Source of the DNA: an uncultured Spirochaetaceae bacterium
Lineage (GTDB): Bacteria > Spirochaetota > Spirochaetia > Sphaerochaetales > Sphaerochaetaceae
DNA length: 64,000 nucleotides
NCBI GenBank assembly: GCA_944389065.1
Contig: CALXKZ010000008.1
Coordinates: 27,360-91,359, forward strand
Reading direction: 5' to 3'
Shown here: positions 17,762 through 26,260 of the stretch, piece by piece
How positions within the stretch are numbered: the first letter of the stretch is position 1
How the letters are laid out: each line of letters begins with the position of its first letter
Translations under genes and position numbers: made by a program
The notes under the pieces: generated by a model
Told to the model about the DNA's origin: nothing
The model's database searches: none
What the model saw: only the letters and a program-made list of their open reading frames with translations

Positions 17762-19664
17762 AATGCCAAGAATGTCCGGCGGAAGGACAACTGCCAAAGA
17801 TCCTGTAAAGACATTCAAGCGTGTTGTCTCCATCGTCTTCGGAGAGCATAAGCGCAGATTCGCCTTCATAGTTTTCTGCATAATCATATCAGCATTCTCC
17901 ATTGTATATTCCTCAGCATTCCTCGGGGCATTCATCGATGACTATGTCATCCCTATAATCGGAGTGGAGAATCCTGACTGGGAACCTGTCATCATGGCTC
18001 TCCTTCGATTCGGATTGATCGTGTCTGTTTCCGTGGTATTCAATTATGTGCTTTCTAGGACGATGGTGACGCTTAGCCAGGATACGCTCTATGACATCAG
18101 AGACAAGATGTTCCGTAAGCTTGAGTCTCTCCCTATCTCCTATTTTGACCAGAATGCGCATGGCATGATAATGTCCAGGTTCTCCAATGATACCGATACA
18201 CTCAATCAGCTGATCTCGCATTCGCTTGTACAGCTGATGCAGGCTATCATCACCCTTGCCATGGTATTCATTACAATGGTTCTTAATAGCATACCTCTTA
18301 CTTTCGTGGTTCTGGCATTTGCATTCATCACAATGGCTGTTACGAAGTCCATAAGCAGGAGATCCCAGAAGCAGTTCGGACTGCAGCAGTCTGTTCTCGG
18401 TGATGTCAATGGCTACATCGAGGAGATGATGAACGGACAGCGCGTGATCAAGGTATTCTGCCATGAAGAGGCATCTATAGATGAGTTCTGCACTATCAAC
18501 GGCAGACTGAGAAAGTCCATGACAAAGGCAAATACGCTTGCTAATATCATGGGGCCTGTGACAATGAACCTGGGAAATCTGCAGTATGTCGCTGTAGTAA
18601 TTGCAGGTGCTGTGATTGTTATACTCTCCGGTGGCCGTGCCGCAGGGTATACTGTCGGAGCTCTTGCGGCTTTTCTGCAGCTTTCCAGATCTTTTTCCAA
18701 TAATGTCAATCAGATATCCCAGCAGATGAATGTCGTGCTTCTTGCTCTGGCTGGTGCTGAGAGGATATTCGAGCTGATGGATGAGAAGAGCGAGACAGAT
18801 AATGGCTATGTCACTCTGGTGAATGCTGTGAAGGACGAGGATGGCAATGTGACTGAGAGTGACAAGCGTACTGGAATGTGGGCATGGAGGCATCCTCATC
18901 AGGATGGCAGTCCAGTGACATATACGCCTCTTGAAGGGGATATAGTGATGCAGGATGTTGATTTCGGCTATGTTGCTGACAAGATGGTCCTCCATGATAT
19001 ATCGCTCTATGCAAGACCAGGGCAGAAGATTGCGTTCGTTGGATCGACAGGAGCAGGGAAGACTACGATCACCAACCTTCTCAACCGTTTCTATGATATA
19101 CAGGATGGAAAGATCAGATTCGATGGAATCAACATCAACAAGATAAAGAAGGACGATCTGCGTCATTCGCTTGGAATGATACTGCAGGATACCAATCTTT
19201 TCACAGGGACGATAAAGGAGAACATAAAATTCGGAAAGCTCGATGCGACCGATGAGGAAGTCATAGCAGCTGCAAAGCTTGCCAATGCCCATGATTTCAT
19301 AATGATGATGCCAGATGGCTACGACACGATGATCACGAACAATGGAGAAAGCCTTTCCCAGGGACAGCGGCAGCTTCTTTCAATTGCAAGAGCAGCCATT
19401 GCTGATCCTCCTGTCCTTGTCATGGATGAGGCGACAAGCAGTATCGATACCCACACCGAAGCACTCGTGCAGAGCGGAATGGATAAGCTTATGGCCAACC
19501 GTACTGTATTCGTGATTGCCCACAGGCTTTCGACTGTACGTAATTCCGATGCCATAATGGTTCTCGATCATGGCCGCATAATAGAACGGGGAACCCATGA
19601 GCAGCTTCTGGCATTGAAGGGAACATATTACAGATTATATACAGGCTCACTTGAGCTTGACTGA
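17754..19664 (+). CDS. ABC exporter half-transporter, catalytically complete subunit
   Basis: 636 residues. Membrane domain, then an ATPase domain with Walker A GSTGAGKTT, signature LSQGQRQ and Walker B VLVMDEATSSID with the catalytic Glu. An extra loop of about 50 residues lies between the two domains (around GMWAWRHPHQDGSPVTYTPL). ATG 17754 follows GAGGTGAGGATA and overlaps the preceding stop, so this and the 16034 product form one heterodimeric exporter of drugs or lipids. The frame opens at 17655 but that start lies inside the upstream gene. Confidence 0.93.
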   Translation: MPRMPRMSGGRTTAKDPVKTFKRVVSIVFGEHKRRFAFIVFCIIISAFSIVYSSAFLGAFIDDYVIPIIGVENPDWEPVIMALLRFGLIVSVSVVFNYVLSRTMVTLSQDTLYDIRDKMFRKLESLPISYFDQNAHGMIMSRFSNDTDTLNQLISHSLVQLMQAIITLAMVFITMVLNSIPLTFVVLAFAFITMAVTKSISRRSQKQFGLQQSVLGDVNGYIEEMMNGQRVIKVFCHEEASIDEFCTINGRLRKSMTKANTLANIMGPVTMNLGNLQYVAVVIAGAVIVILSGGRAAGYTVGALAAFLQLSRSFSNNVNQISQQMNVVLLALAGAERIFELMDEKSETDNGYVTLVNAVKDEDGNVTESDKRTGMWAWRHPHQDGSPVTYTPLEGDIVMQDVDFGYVADKMVLHDISLYARPGQKIAFVGSTGAGKTTITNLLNRFYDIQDGKIRFDGININKIKKDDLRHSLGMILQDTNLFTGTIKENIKFGKLDATDEEVIAAAKLANAHDFIMMMPDGYDTMITNNGESLSQGQRQLLSIARAAIADPPVLVMDEATSSIDTHTEALVQSGMDKLMANRTVFVIAHRLSTVRNSDAIMVLDHGRIIERGTHEQLLALKGTYYRLYTGSLELD

Positions 19665-19738
19665 GAGATACCCGCACTGCAGTTCTTTGGATTGTTGTAC
19701 TTGTGGAGAAATGCACTGCCGAATGTCAATGTATGAGA

Positions 19739-19763
19739 AAGGGCCTCAGATCCAGAGGCCCTT
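19739..19763. terminator. Bidirectional hairpin between ABC exporter and lipoprotein genes
   Basis: AAGGGCCTC (19739-19747) pairs perfectly with GAGGCCCTT (19755-19763). It lies between two convergent genes. Confidence 0.65.
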
Positions 19764-19783
19764 ATGTGTGATCTTTGCTGCTA

Positions 19784-20701
19784 TCAGGACTGCGACTCAG
19801 GTCCGTATGCTACGCTGAACGTATCAGATACTCTGGTCTCATTGATGACCGTCTGGGCCTCGAATTTGTAATAGAATGTATCGCCTGCTTTCTTGAAATT
19901 CATGGATCCTGTTCCTGGAGCATAGCTTTCATCACTCTCAAGTCCACCGAATGTTATGATGGCAGAATCTGCTGTATAGATATATGCCACACTCTCCTCA
20001 TCGATTGTAAGGCCAGTAAGTCCACCTCCGAGAGTCTTGTTCACATACTCAGCAACACCTGCTGGAGCAGTGACTTCAACACCATCGACAATTATTGAGC
20101 CTTCTGCAATTGTGATGACAGTATCGTATTTGTATGTTCCATACAAGGCCTCCTGGACTTCGGTGAATTCGGATTCAACCGGTTCCTCTGGCTCTTCCGG
20201 AGGGATAGGAGCATCTTCAGATGGGATATCATAGTGGAATGCATCAGCGACTCTGTAGTCATTGAGAACTGTCTCTGCTGCAAAGGTGTAGTGGAAGCCT
20301 TCTGCATCCTTTTCGAATGTCAGAGTTCCTGTTCCAGGCTCATATCCTTCATCGCTTTCAAGACCGCCGAAGCTGATCACGATCGAGCTGTCATCAGTTT
20401 CATAGGAAACAGTGTCTTCCTTGATGGTGAGGCCTGCAAGAGCGCTATTTCTTTCTGCAAGGACGCCGTTGACGTATTCGACAACACCGGAAGCCTTAGC
20501 AAGCTCTGTTTCATTCATCTTGATTGACATCTCACCGAGTACGAGTGTGACATCATCCAATCTGTATTCTCCATAGAGGTCTGCGGGTACTTTATCAAGA
20601 GGTTTGGTCTCTGGATCTGCTGGACCTGGGGTATTGCCGTTGCAGGCTGCGAGCATTATGATCATAGCAATCAATGCCAGGATAAGATTTTTCCTTTTCA
20701 T
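19784..20701 (-). CDS. Lipoprotein with two tandem homologous domains, unknown function
   Basis: 305 residues from ATG 20701, which follows AAAGGAGTGTTTC; the frame opens 24 bases earlier. Signal peptide and lipobox (MIIMLAAC, Cys20). Residues about 41-157 and 186-298 are clearly related: both run LYG-Y, GVxEYVN, LAGLTI/LTGLTI, FGGLESDE, PGTG, and a closing ETVLNDYRVAD/QTVINETRVSD. A Pro/Glu-rich linker joins them. Predicted beta-rich and surface or periplasmic; no family recognised. Confidence 0.82.
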   Translation of the reverse strand: MKRKNLILALIAMIIMLAACNGNTPGPADPETKPLDKVPADLYGEYRLDDVTLVLGEMSIKMNETELAKASGVVEYVNGVLAERNSALAGLTIKEDTVSYETDDSSIVISFGGLESDEGYEPGTGTLTFEKDAEGFHYTFAAETVLNDYRVADAFHYDIPSEDAPIPPEEPEEPVESEFTEVQEALYGTYKYDTVITIAEGSIIVDGVEVTAPAGVAEYVNKTLGGGLTGLTIDEESVAYIYTADSAIITFGGLESDESYAPGTGSMNFKKAGDTFYYKFEAQTVINETRVSDTFSVAYGPESQS

Positions 20702-20939
20702 GAAACACTCCTTTATCGTTTTCAAGATTATTCCATCATATCAGACAGATTTGAGTAAAGAGCAAAAACAAATCCTGCGTTATAAATTCATATATACGGA
20801 CTTATTCTGTGTCAGATTCAGTCATTTTCAGTCCATGAGGATACTTGATTTCATATGATAGAGCCTTGTGCTTTCTCAGAGCTATCACGGGCTTATGCAC
20901 CTGAATGGAAAACCGCATTGATGGAAATTGCGGAGGAAA

Positions 20940-20965
20940 GCTCCCAGCGCTTATGTCCTGGGAGC
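20940..20965 (-). terminator. Hairpin at the end of the aldo/keto reductase gene
   Basis: GCTCCCAG (20940-20947) pairs with CTGGGAGC (20958-20965); read on the minus strand the stem is followed by TTTCCTCC. It lies just downstream of the stop at 20977. Confidence 0.55.
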
Positions 20966-20976
20966 CCCGTGCCTGA

Positions 20977-22080
20977 TCAGGCTTTTGCCCCATCATCAAG
21001 GATTGCCGAGCATTCTTTCAGAAGATCTGTGATGGGAAGATGCTGCGGGCATGCGGCTTCGCATTTCCTGCATTTTATGCACTCTGACGCTCTGCCGATC
21101 CTTCCAGCCTCGACAAGATCCAGATAGTAATTCCTCGGTCTTCCGTGTTCTCCTATTGCCCGGAGATCATTGACTGCCCTGAATACCAGAGGGATGTCGA
21201 TGTGCTTCGGACAGCCTGATGTACAGTAGCGGCATGCTGTGCACTGGATCATACTGCCTTCTCTGTAGAACTTCCTGATAGCCTCGATTGCCTTCATATC
21301 TTCATCTGTAAGAACTTGTGCTGAAGAGAAGGTCTTTATATTCTCCTTCACCTGCTCAAGATTGCTCATTCCAGAAAGAACAACCTTCACCCCGTCAAGC
21401 GATGCAGCATAGCGCAGTGCAAGATCCGGCGCGGAAACTCCGGGAGGAAGAAGGGTGCTGCTTACCGATGATAGAAGTCCTCCTTTGACCGGTTCCATAA
21501 CTATAACAGGCTTTCCGAACTCCTTTGCGATCCTGAGATTCTCATCAGCTCTGACAAAAGGGCTGTCCATATCAAGGTAATTGACCTGCAGCTGGATGAA
21601 CTCAACTTCATCGTGCTCTTCCAGTATCCTCCTTAAAAGAGGTGGATCTCCATGGAATGAGAAGCCAAGATGCCTTATCTTCCCTTCAGCTTTGAGTTCG
21701 TGCACCACATCCCAGCAGCCATATTTTCCGCACTGTGCAAGATGAGTATCCTGAAGGTTGTGGAGAAGGTAATAATCAAAATACTCCAGTCCAGTCCTTT
21801 CCAGGCTTTCATTGAACATATCGAGAGCCGAGAATGATGACGAGAGCTTCCACGGCGCCATCTTGCTTGCAGCGGTGAATCTGTCACGTGGATAGCGCTC
21901 TGTTATCGCCTTTTTCATGATCTCTTCAGATCCGGCGTACACATATGCAGTGTCGAAATATGTAAAGCCTGATGCCATGAACTCATCTACCAGCTCAATC
22001 GTTTCATCAAGAAGTATCCTATCATCCTTCTTCGGCAGTCTCATCAGTCCGAAGCCAAGCTTCTTTTCCGGGAAATCCAT
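20977..22080 (-). CDS. Aldo/keto reductase with C-terminal 2x[4Fe-4S] ferredoxin domain
   Basis: About 367 residues. The N-terminal TIM-barrel reductase (GFGLMRLP, FDTAYVYAGSEE, YYLLHNLQD) is followed from about residue 285 by two cysteine clusters, CTACRYCTSGCP and CIKCRKCEAACP. Such proteins are common in anaerobes and probably link ferredoxin to reduction of an aldehyde or sugar. ATG 22080 follows GGAGGATGATT; a start two codons earlier is also open. Confidence 0.9.
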   Translation of the reverse strand: MDFPEKKLGFGLMRLPKKDDRILLDETIELVDEFMASGFTYFDTAYVYAGSEEIMKKAITERYPRDRFTAASKMAPWKLSSSFSALDMFNESLERTGLEYFDYYLLHNLQDTHLAQCGKYGCWDVVHELKAEGKIRHLGFSFHGDPPLLRRILEEHDEVEFIQLQVNYLDMDSPFVRADENLRIAKEFGKPVIVMEPVKGGLLSSVSSTLLPPGVSAPDLALRYAASLDGVKVVLSGMSNLEQVKENIKTFSSAQVLTDEDMKAIEAIRKFYREGSMIQCTACRYCTSGCPKHIDIPLVFRAVNDLRAIGEHGRPRNYYLDLVEAGRIGRASECIKCRKCEAACPQHLPITDLLKECSAILDDGAKA

Positions 22081-22133
22081 AATCATCCTCCATTATCTAC
22101 ACATCATACAACTGTATCAGCCATAAGTGTGCA

Positions 22134-23216
22134 TTACTTGGAAAGTTTTGCTCTGAGAAGCACGATTTCATCCTCTGTAAGGCCCAGTGTGTTGATTGCA
22201 TATATCTCTGCGGCTTTTCCGACTGCATTCCATGGAAATGGCCTGCCATTCATTGTCTGGAAGAAGTCCGTGACAGTCTTCGATATGCTCTCATACTGTT
22301 TCGTGCCAGCCTGGACACCATAGTAATTTGTGAAGCTTTCCATGTAGTCAGAGACGATATCATCGATATTCATGCCGCACAGGGCTTCAATGAAAGCGCA
22401 CATGAGTCCTGCTCTGTTCTGGCCTTCGATGCAGTGTATCAGGTATGGAGCATCGTGCGAGATCATGAAGCGTATTGCCTCTGCAGTCTTTTTCTGGGAA
22501 TCCTCTGTGAAGAAATCCGCTGTCATATCCAGGAAGATCGCATTCCCGCTGTCGGATATCTCCTTATAGTATGGTACATTCTCCATCTCCCCGGATGCGC
22601 TTTCCAGGCTGTCTGCAAGATTGATTATTGTCTTTATCCCCGCATCTTCCATAAGAGTTTCAGCATAAGGAGCCCTGGCATCCCCGTTTATGGGAGAGCA
22701 GCTTCTGTAAAGCCTTCCCGGAGCAATTCCTGCTGCAGTGACATCCCTGAAGTTGGCGAATATCTCATCGGAAAAGAATTCCTCTCTGCTATCTGACCGG
22801 ATAAGATTCCTGAGGTTGAACTCATCAAGGTACCCGGCTTTTTCCTTCATTGTCAGTGTTATGGCAGTTCCTTCTGCCAGCTTTGATTTCTCAGCAAAGC
22901 TCTGGTAATTGATAGCAAGCACAACGCCTCCATCTCCCATCAATACAATCGTCTCTCCTGTATCAACATCGCTGAAGGCTGTGCCTATTGGAGCATCTGC
23001 TGTGTAGTTCTCTGCTGTTATTGCCACGATATCTCCATAGTCAAAGCCGTTTCTCACAGCTTCCTCCATGGTTATATCGGTAATCGCATTGCCATTCTTC
23101 GTGATTGATACTATCACGCCATCTATTGGATGCGAGCTCTCTGTTTCTTCTGTGATACATGAAGAGAGCGCTAGCATCGCAAATACAAGAATCGATATGA
23201 CGATAGTCCTTCTCAT
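22134..23216 (-). CDS. Tyrosine-phosphatase-like lipoprotein with N-terminal SAM-hydrolase-like domain
   Basis: 360 residues. Signal peptide and lipobox (LALSSC, Cys20). Residues about 31-130 resemble the C-terminal domain of SAM-dependent halogenase/hydroxide adenosyltransferase proteins (GDIVAITAENY, GTAFSDVDTGE). Residues about 150-330 are a Y_phosphatase3-type domain: NFRDVTAAGIAPGRLYRS, then the P-loop HCIEGQNRAG with Cys262 and Arg268 in the CX5R spacing. It would act outside the cytoplasm on an unknown phosphorylated substrate. Confidence 0.8.
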   Translation of the reverse strand: MRRTIVISILVFAMLALSSCITEETESSHPIDGVIVSITKNGNAITDITMEEAVRNGFDYGDIVAITAENYTADAPIGTAFSDVDTGETIVLMGDGGVVLAINYQSFAEKSKLAEGTAITLTMKEKAGYLDEFNLRNLIRSDSREEFFSDEIFANFRDVTAAGIAPGRLYRSCSPINGDARAPYAETLMEDAGIKTIINLADSLESASGEMENVPYYKEISDSGNAIFLDMTADFFTEDSQKKTAEAIRFMISHDAPYLIHCIEGQNRAGLMCAFIEALCGMNIDDIVSDYMESFTNYYGVQAGTKQYESISKTVTDFFQTMNGRPFPWNAVGKAAEIYAINTLGLTEDEIVLLRAKLSK

Positions 23217-23282
23217 GCAAAGTCCTCTGTATAATTTGCTTTAATCCTTTTTCCATAATATCCTTTAAGAAAGGAGTTTTCC

Positions 23283-23687
23283 ATGAGGAGAAAATGTATA
23301 TTCATAGCTGTTTCTGCAATGCTGATCCTTTTGTCATCATGCGCTTTCCGTTCATATAATGATCATCTCGAATATGTTCCTTCATGGCTGATTGGTGACT
23401 GGGAGTCTTCTGAGAAGGAATTTGACAGATTGTATATTTCCTCCGGTGATATACGTGGGTGGATAGGAAGCCGTGAAGTATCTGTCCGGGATGATCTCCG
23501 CTATAACTGCGGAGTAGAAGATGAATACGTCCAAAGCGATCTGTACTATCTGGAGCTTTACTATGGCGGAGGGCGCAGGAAATCCTTCCAGTTCATACTG
23601 GGAGATAATGGGAACACGCTGTCCGTCTTGTATACTGAAAAAGGCTATGGGTCATTGACGATTACAGAAACATTCATCCGCCAGTGA
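23283..23687 (+). CDS. Small lipoprotein, unknown function
   Basis: 134 residues with signal peptide and lipobox (LILLSSC, Cys20). The mature part begins with SWLIGDWESSE, a start typical of lipocalin-like beta-barrel domains, and is beta-rich throughout. ATG 23283 follows AAGGAGTTTTCC. It lies divergent from the phosphatase lipoprotein, with 66 bases between starts. Confidence 0.7.
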   Translation: MRRKCIFIAVSAMLILLSSCAFRSYNDHLEYVPSWLIGDWESSEKEFDRLYISSGDIRGWIGSREVSVRDDLRYNCGVEDEYVQSDLYYLELYYGGGRRKSFQFILGDNGNTLSVLYTEKGYGSLTITETFIRQ

Positions 23688-23824
23688 TGTCTGATCCCTG
23701 GCACATGCCATGGGTTTTCCCTGTTTTTCTGAATATATATTCCAAATCATCAAATATTCTACACATAAGCAACCTGCACATTTCACAGGCAATATTGTAA
23801 ATTAGACGGTGTGGAGGTAAGGAA

Positions 23825-24982
23825 ATGAAAAGAATCATAAGTCTGTTTGCTGTGCTCGCTGTATCTCTTTCGATTGTAGCTGCGGCAGATGCTTCTGAGA
23901 TGTATCAGCTTTTCTCCAATGCTGTCGATGATGGAGATGCTGCGGCTGCTATGGATCTCTATAGCAATCTGCAGGATATGATCAGCAAGGATTACCAGAA
24001 AGCTCAGAGAAGCTATGAGAAGGCTCTGAAGGCAGGAAATATAAGGAAGGCCAGAGAGGCCTATTCAGATATGCTTGGCGTATCTGATTATTCCATTACA
24101 CGGGAGCAGTCCGATGCACTGCTTTCCGCTATTCTCAAAGAGGATGAGGGAAAGCGCGCAGAAGATGCTGCATGGCTGTATGAGAACAGCCCGTATTATT
24201 CTCCATCCGTGACATATGACTGGTCTGCGTCAGGGGAGAATTTCAGCTATAGCTTCAGAAGAAGCATTTCAGTGACACCGGGAAGTGAGATAACGCTTCC
24301 TACATCAGAGGATATAGGCGCGGATACCTCAGCATCTGGCGTGCTTGTAGGCTGGGGAATTACTCCGGATGAAGTGACGTACCAGCCTGGAGAAGTCATT
24401 GCTGCTCCATATACGAATCAGACATATTATGCAGTCTGGAAGACGGCTGTCGCATTCTCTGACTCAGTGACAGGTGCTGAAACCACAGTCGATGGAACAG
24501 TGCCTGGTGAGAGCATCGATGTTCCGCAGCTGGCAGCTCCCGATGAGAGCTATGTGTTCACTGGCTGGGTTGATAAGACCACGGGAGAGTATATTGCTCC
24601 TGATGATACCAGCTATGAGCTGGAGGGCAATGGAGCTTCCTTCACCGCACTCTGGAAGAAGGTCGATTTCCAGAACCTCTCTTCAAGGCATTATGATCCA
24701 GAAGCTCTTCCTGTGGCTACTCAGGTCGATCTCTCCTTCGATATCGCGAACAGCGGTACAGAGGATATACGCAATGCGGAAATCAGCGTTGTGTCAGAAG
24801 ATCCGGGATTGACTGTTCTCAACGGAGAAGGGCATGTGAGATTCATTGCAGCAGGACGTACCCTTACAATGAACGGGCTGCGTGTCGTAGCGACTGAGCC
24901 CGGCACATACACGCTCTCCGCTTCTATTGAAGACAGGGACGGCGATGTATGGACCGGAAGCTTTACAGTGGCTGCTGAGTAA
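23825..24982 (+). CDS. Exported protein with InlB-type (Flg_new) repeats
   Basis: 385 residues. Sec signal peptide (FAVLAVSLSIVAAADA). Residues about 25-120 are helical and TPR-like (YQKAQRSYEKALKAGNIRKAREAY). Two beta-repeat units follow (GWGITPDEVTYQPGEVI...TYYAVWK and FTGWVDKTTGEYIAP...FTALWK), resembling InlB B-repeats (Flg_new). The C-terminus is an Ig/CARDB-like domain (LSFDIANSGTEDIRNAEI). It is probably periplasmic or surface exposed. GGAGGTAAGGAA precedes the ATG. Its stop touches that of the convergent threonine synthase-like gene. Confidence 0.78.
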   Translation: MKRIISLFAVLAVSLSIVAAADASEMYQLFSNAVDDGDAAAAMDLYSNLQDMISKDYQKAQRSYEKALKAGNIRKAREAYSDMLGVSDYSITREQSDALLSAILKEDEGKRAEDAAWLYENSPYYSPSVTYDWSASGENFSYSFRRSISVTPGSEITLPTSEDIGADTSASGVLVGWGITPDEVTYQPGEVIAAPYTNQTYYAVWKTAVAFSDSVTGAETTVDGTVPGESIDVPQLAAPDESYVFTGWVDKTTGEYIAPDDTSYELEGNGASFTALWKKVDFQNLSSRHYDPEALPVATQVDLSFDIANSGTEDIRNAEISVVSEDPGLTVLNGEGHVRFIAAGRTLTMNGLRVVATEPGTYTLSASIEDRDGDVWTGSFTVAAE

Positions 24983-26203
24983 TCAGAACCTCAGCTTCTT
25001 CACAGCCTCTACCGAGTTCTCAATAGGCTCGGGGAGGCTTATCCTATTGTCGAATACCTTCATATCCTTGAAGCCTGTGCCTGTAAGAAGTACAACAACG
25101 GATGCGTTTTCGCCAAATTCACTGACAAGGTGATCCCTGTCCTTCTCAAGAGCTGCGAATGCTGTTGCTGCAGCCGGTTCGGCAAGCACTCCGCTTTCCC
25201 TTGTCAGTTCAAGCTGGCTTTCAAGTATCCGCTCATCGCTTACCGTAACGGCCCATCCCCCTGTTTCCTTCACATATGAAGCAGCCATCCTTCCATTGGC
25301 AGGAAGATCCACGGATATTGAATCTGCCCGTGTTGTTGCGGTTACAGGGGAGAAGTCATCATTCAGTATTGCCCTTGATATAGCATCAGAGGACTCAGAC
25401 TGCGCAGCAATGATGCAAGGCATTCTGTCAATAAGACCGGCTTTCTTCAGATCCCTGAATCCCTTTGCCACTCCTGCGATTATGCATCCGTCTCCAACTG
25501 GTACGTATACAGCATCGGGAACGGTCCGGCCCATCTGCTCAAAGAGCTCAATGGATATTGATTTCTTGCCTTCGATGGTCATAGGGTTGTAAGCCGTATT
25601 CCTGTTGATTCCTCCGAAGAGCTTTGTGTACTCGATTGAAAGAGCAAAGGCGTCATCATAGCTGCCTTTCACCGGAACGACATGCGCTCCATACAGTACC
25701 GACTGCATAAGCTTGTTGATCGGGGCCGTTGCTGGAACGAACAGTATGATATCCAGGCCCATAGCAGCTCCGACTGCTGACATCGCAGCTCCTGCATTCC
25801 CTGTTGATGCAAGCACGATCTTCTTCTCTCCAAGGGCTTTTGCCTGCAATGCTACCTCATAGCTTGCCCTGTCCTTGAAGGATCCGGAGATAAGCTGGCT
25901 GTCAAGCTTGAAACGCAGATTAGGCAGCGATAGTCTTTCCGCTATTCTTTCAGGTCTCATCAGCGGGGTTATGCCAATCGGGAATATTTCCTTATCCTCT
26001 GAAGGGTAGGGATAGAAATCATCGGCAGTCACATGCTCCTTGTTCTTTGCTTTCTCAAGTACCTCATCCTCAAGCTCAACGATAAGATTGCCTCTTGGAA
26101 ATGAAGTGCCATCATTCTTGCTGCTGCATTCCGGACATTGATACATAAGCTCTTCAGTCATGAAGATCTTGCCGCAATCTGAGCAGACATAGTGGAATCT
26201 CAT
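24983..26203 (-). CDS. Threonine synthase-like PLP enzyme with N-terminal zinc ribbon
   Basis: 406 residues, fold-type II PLP enzyme. N-terminal CxxC pairs (CSDCG, CPECSS) form a zinc ribbon; the PLP lysine is in SGSFKDRASYEVAL and the phosphate cradle in STGNAGAAMS. The conventional reaction would be O-phosphohomoserine to threonine. No homoserine kinase or dehydrogenase is nearby, and it sits with another PLP enzyme beside the purine catabolic genes, so a different beta-elimination substrate is possible (inference). Confidence 0.8.
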   Translation of the reverse strand: MRFHYVCSDCGKIFMTEELMYQCPECSSKNDGTSFPRGNLIVELEDEVLEKAKNKEHVTADDFYPYPSEDKEIFPIGITPLMRPERIAERLSLPNLRFKLDSQLISGSFKDRASYEVALQAKALGEKKIVLASTGNAGAAMSAVGAAMGLDIILFVPATAPINKLMQSVLYGAHVVPVKGSYDDAFALSIEYTKLFGGINRNTAYNPMTIEGKKSISIELFEQMGRTVPDAVYVPVGDGCIIAGVAKGFRDLKKAGLIDRMPCIIAAQSESSDAISRAILNDDFSPVTATTRADSISVDLPANGRMAASYVKETGGWAVTVSDERILESQLELTRESGVLAEPAAATAFAALEKDRDHLVSEFGENASVVVLLTGTGFKDMKVFDNRISLPEPIENSVEAVKKLRF

Positions 26204-26223
26204 AGTATTAATCCTTATATAAA

Positions 26224-26239
26224 GCCGCCCGTAGGCGGC
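26224..26239 (-). terminator. Hairpin between the two PLP enzyme genes
   Basis: GCCGCC-CGTA-GGCGGC, a 6-bp GC stem with a tetraloop. On the minus strand it is followed by TTTATATAAGG, whose end serves as ribosome-binding site of the next gene. It would partly uncouple the two genes. Confidence 0.65.
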
Positions 26240-26260
26240 CTGTCTGAATGCTTCAGGCTA

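Noticed and set aside
17913..19292. 459-codon minus-strand frame
   Set aside because: Entirely antisense to the ABC exporter gene, full of Cys/His/Ile runs typical of a shadow frame.
20855..21127. 90-codon plus-strand frame opposite the end of the aldo/keto reductase
   Set aside because: It lies largely antisense to a certain gene and covers its terminator hairpin; no recognisable protein.
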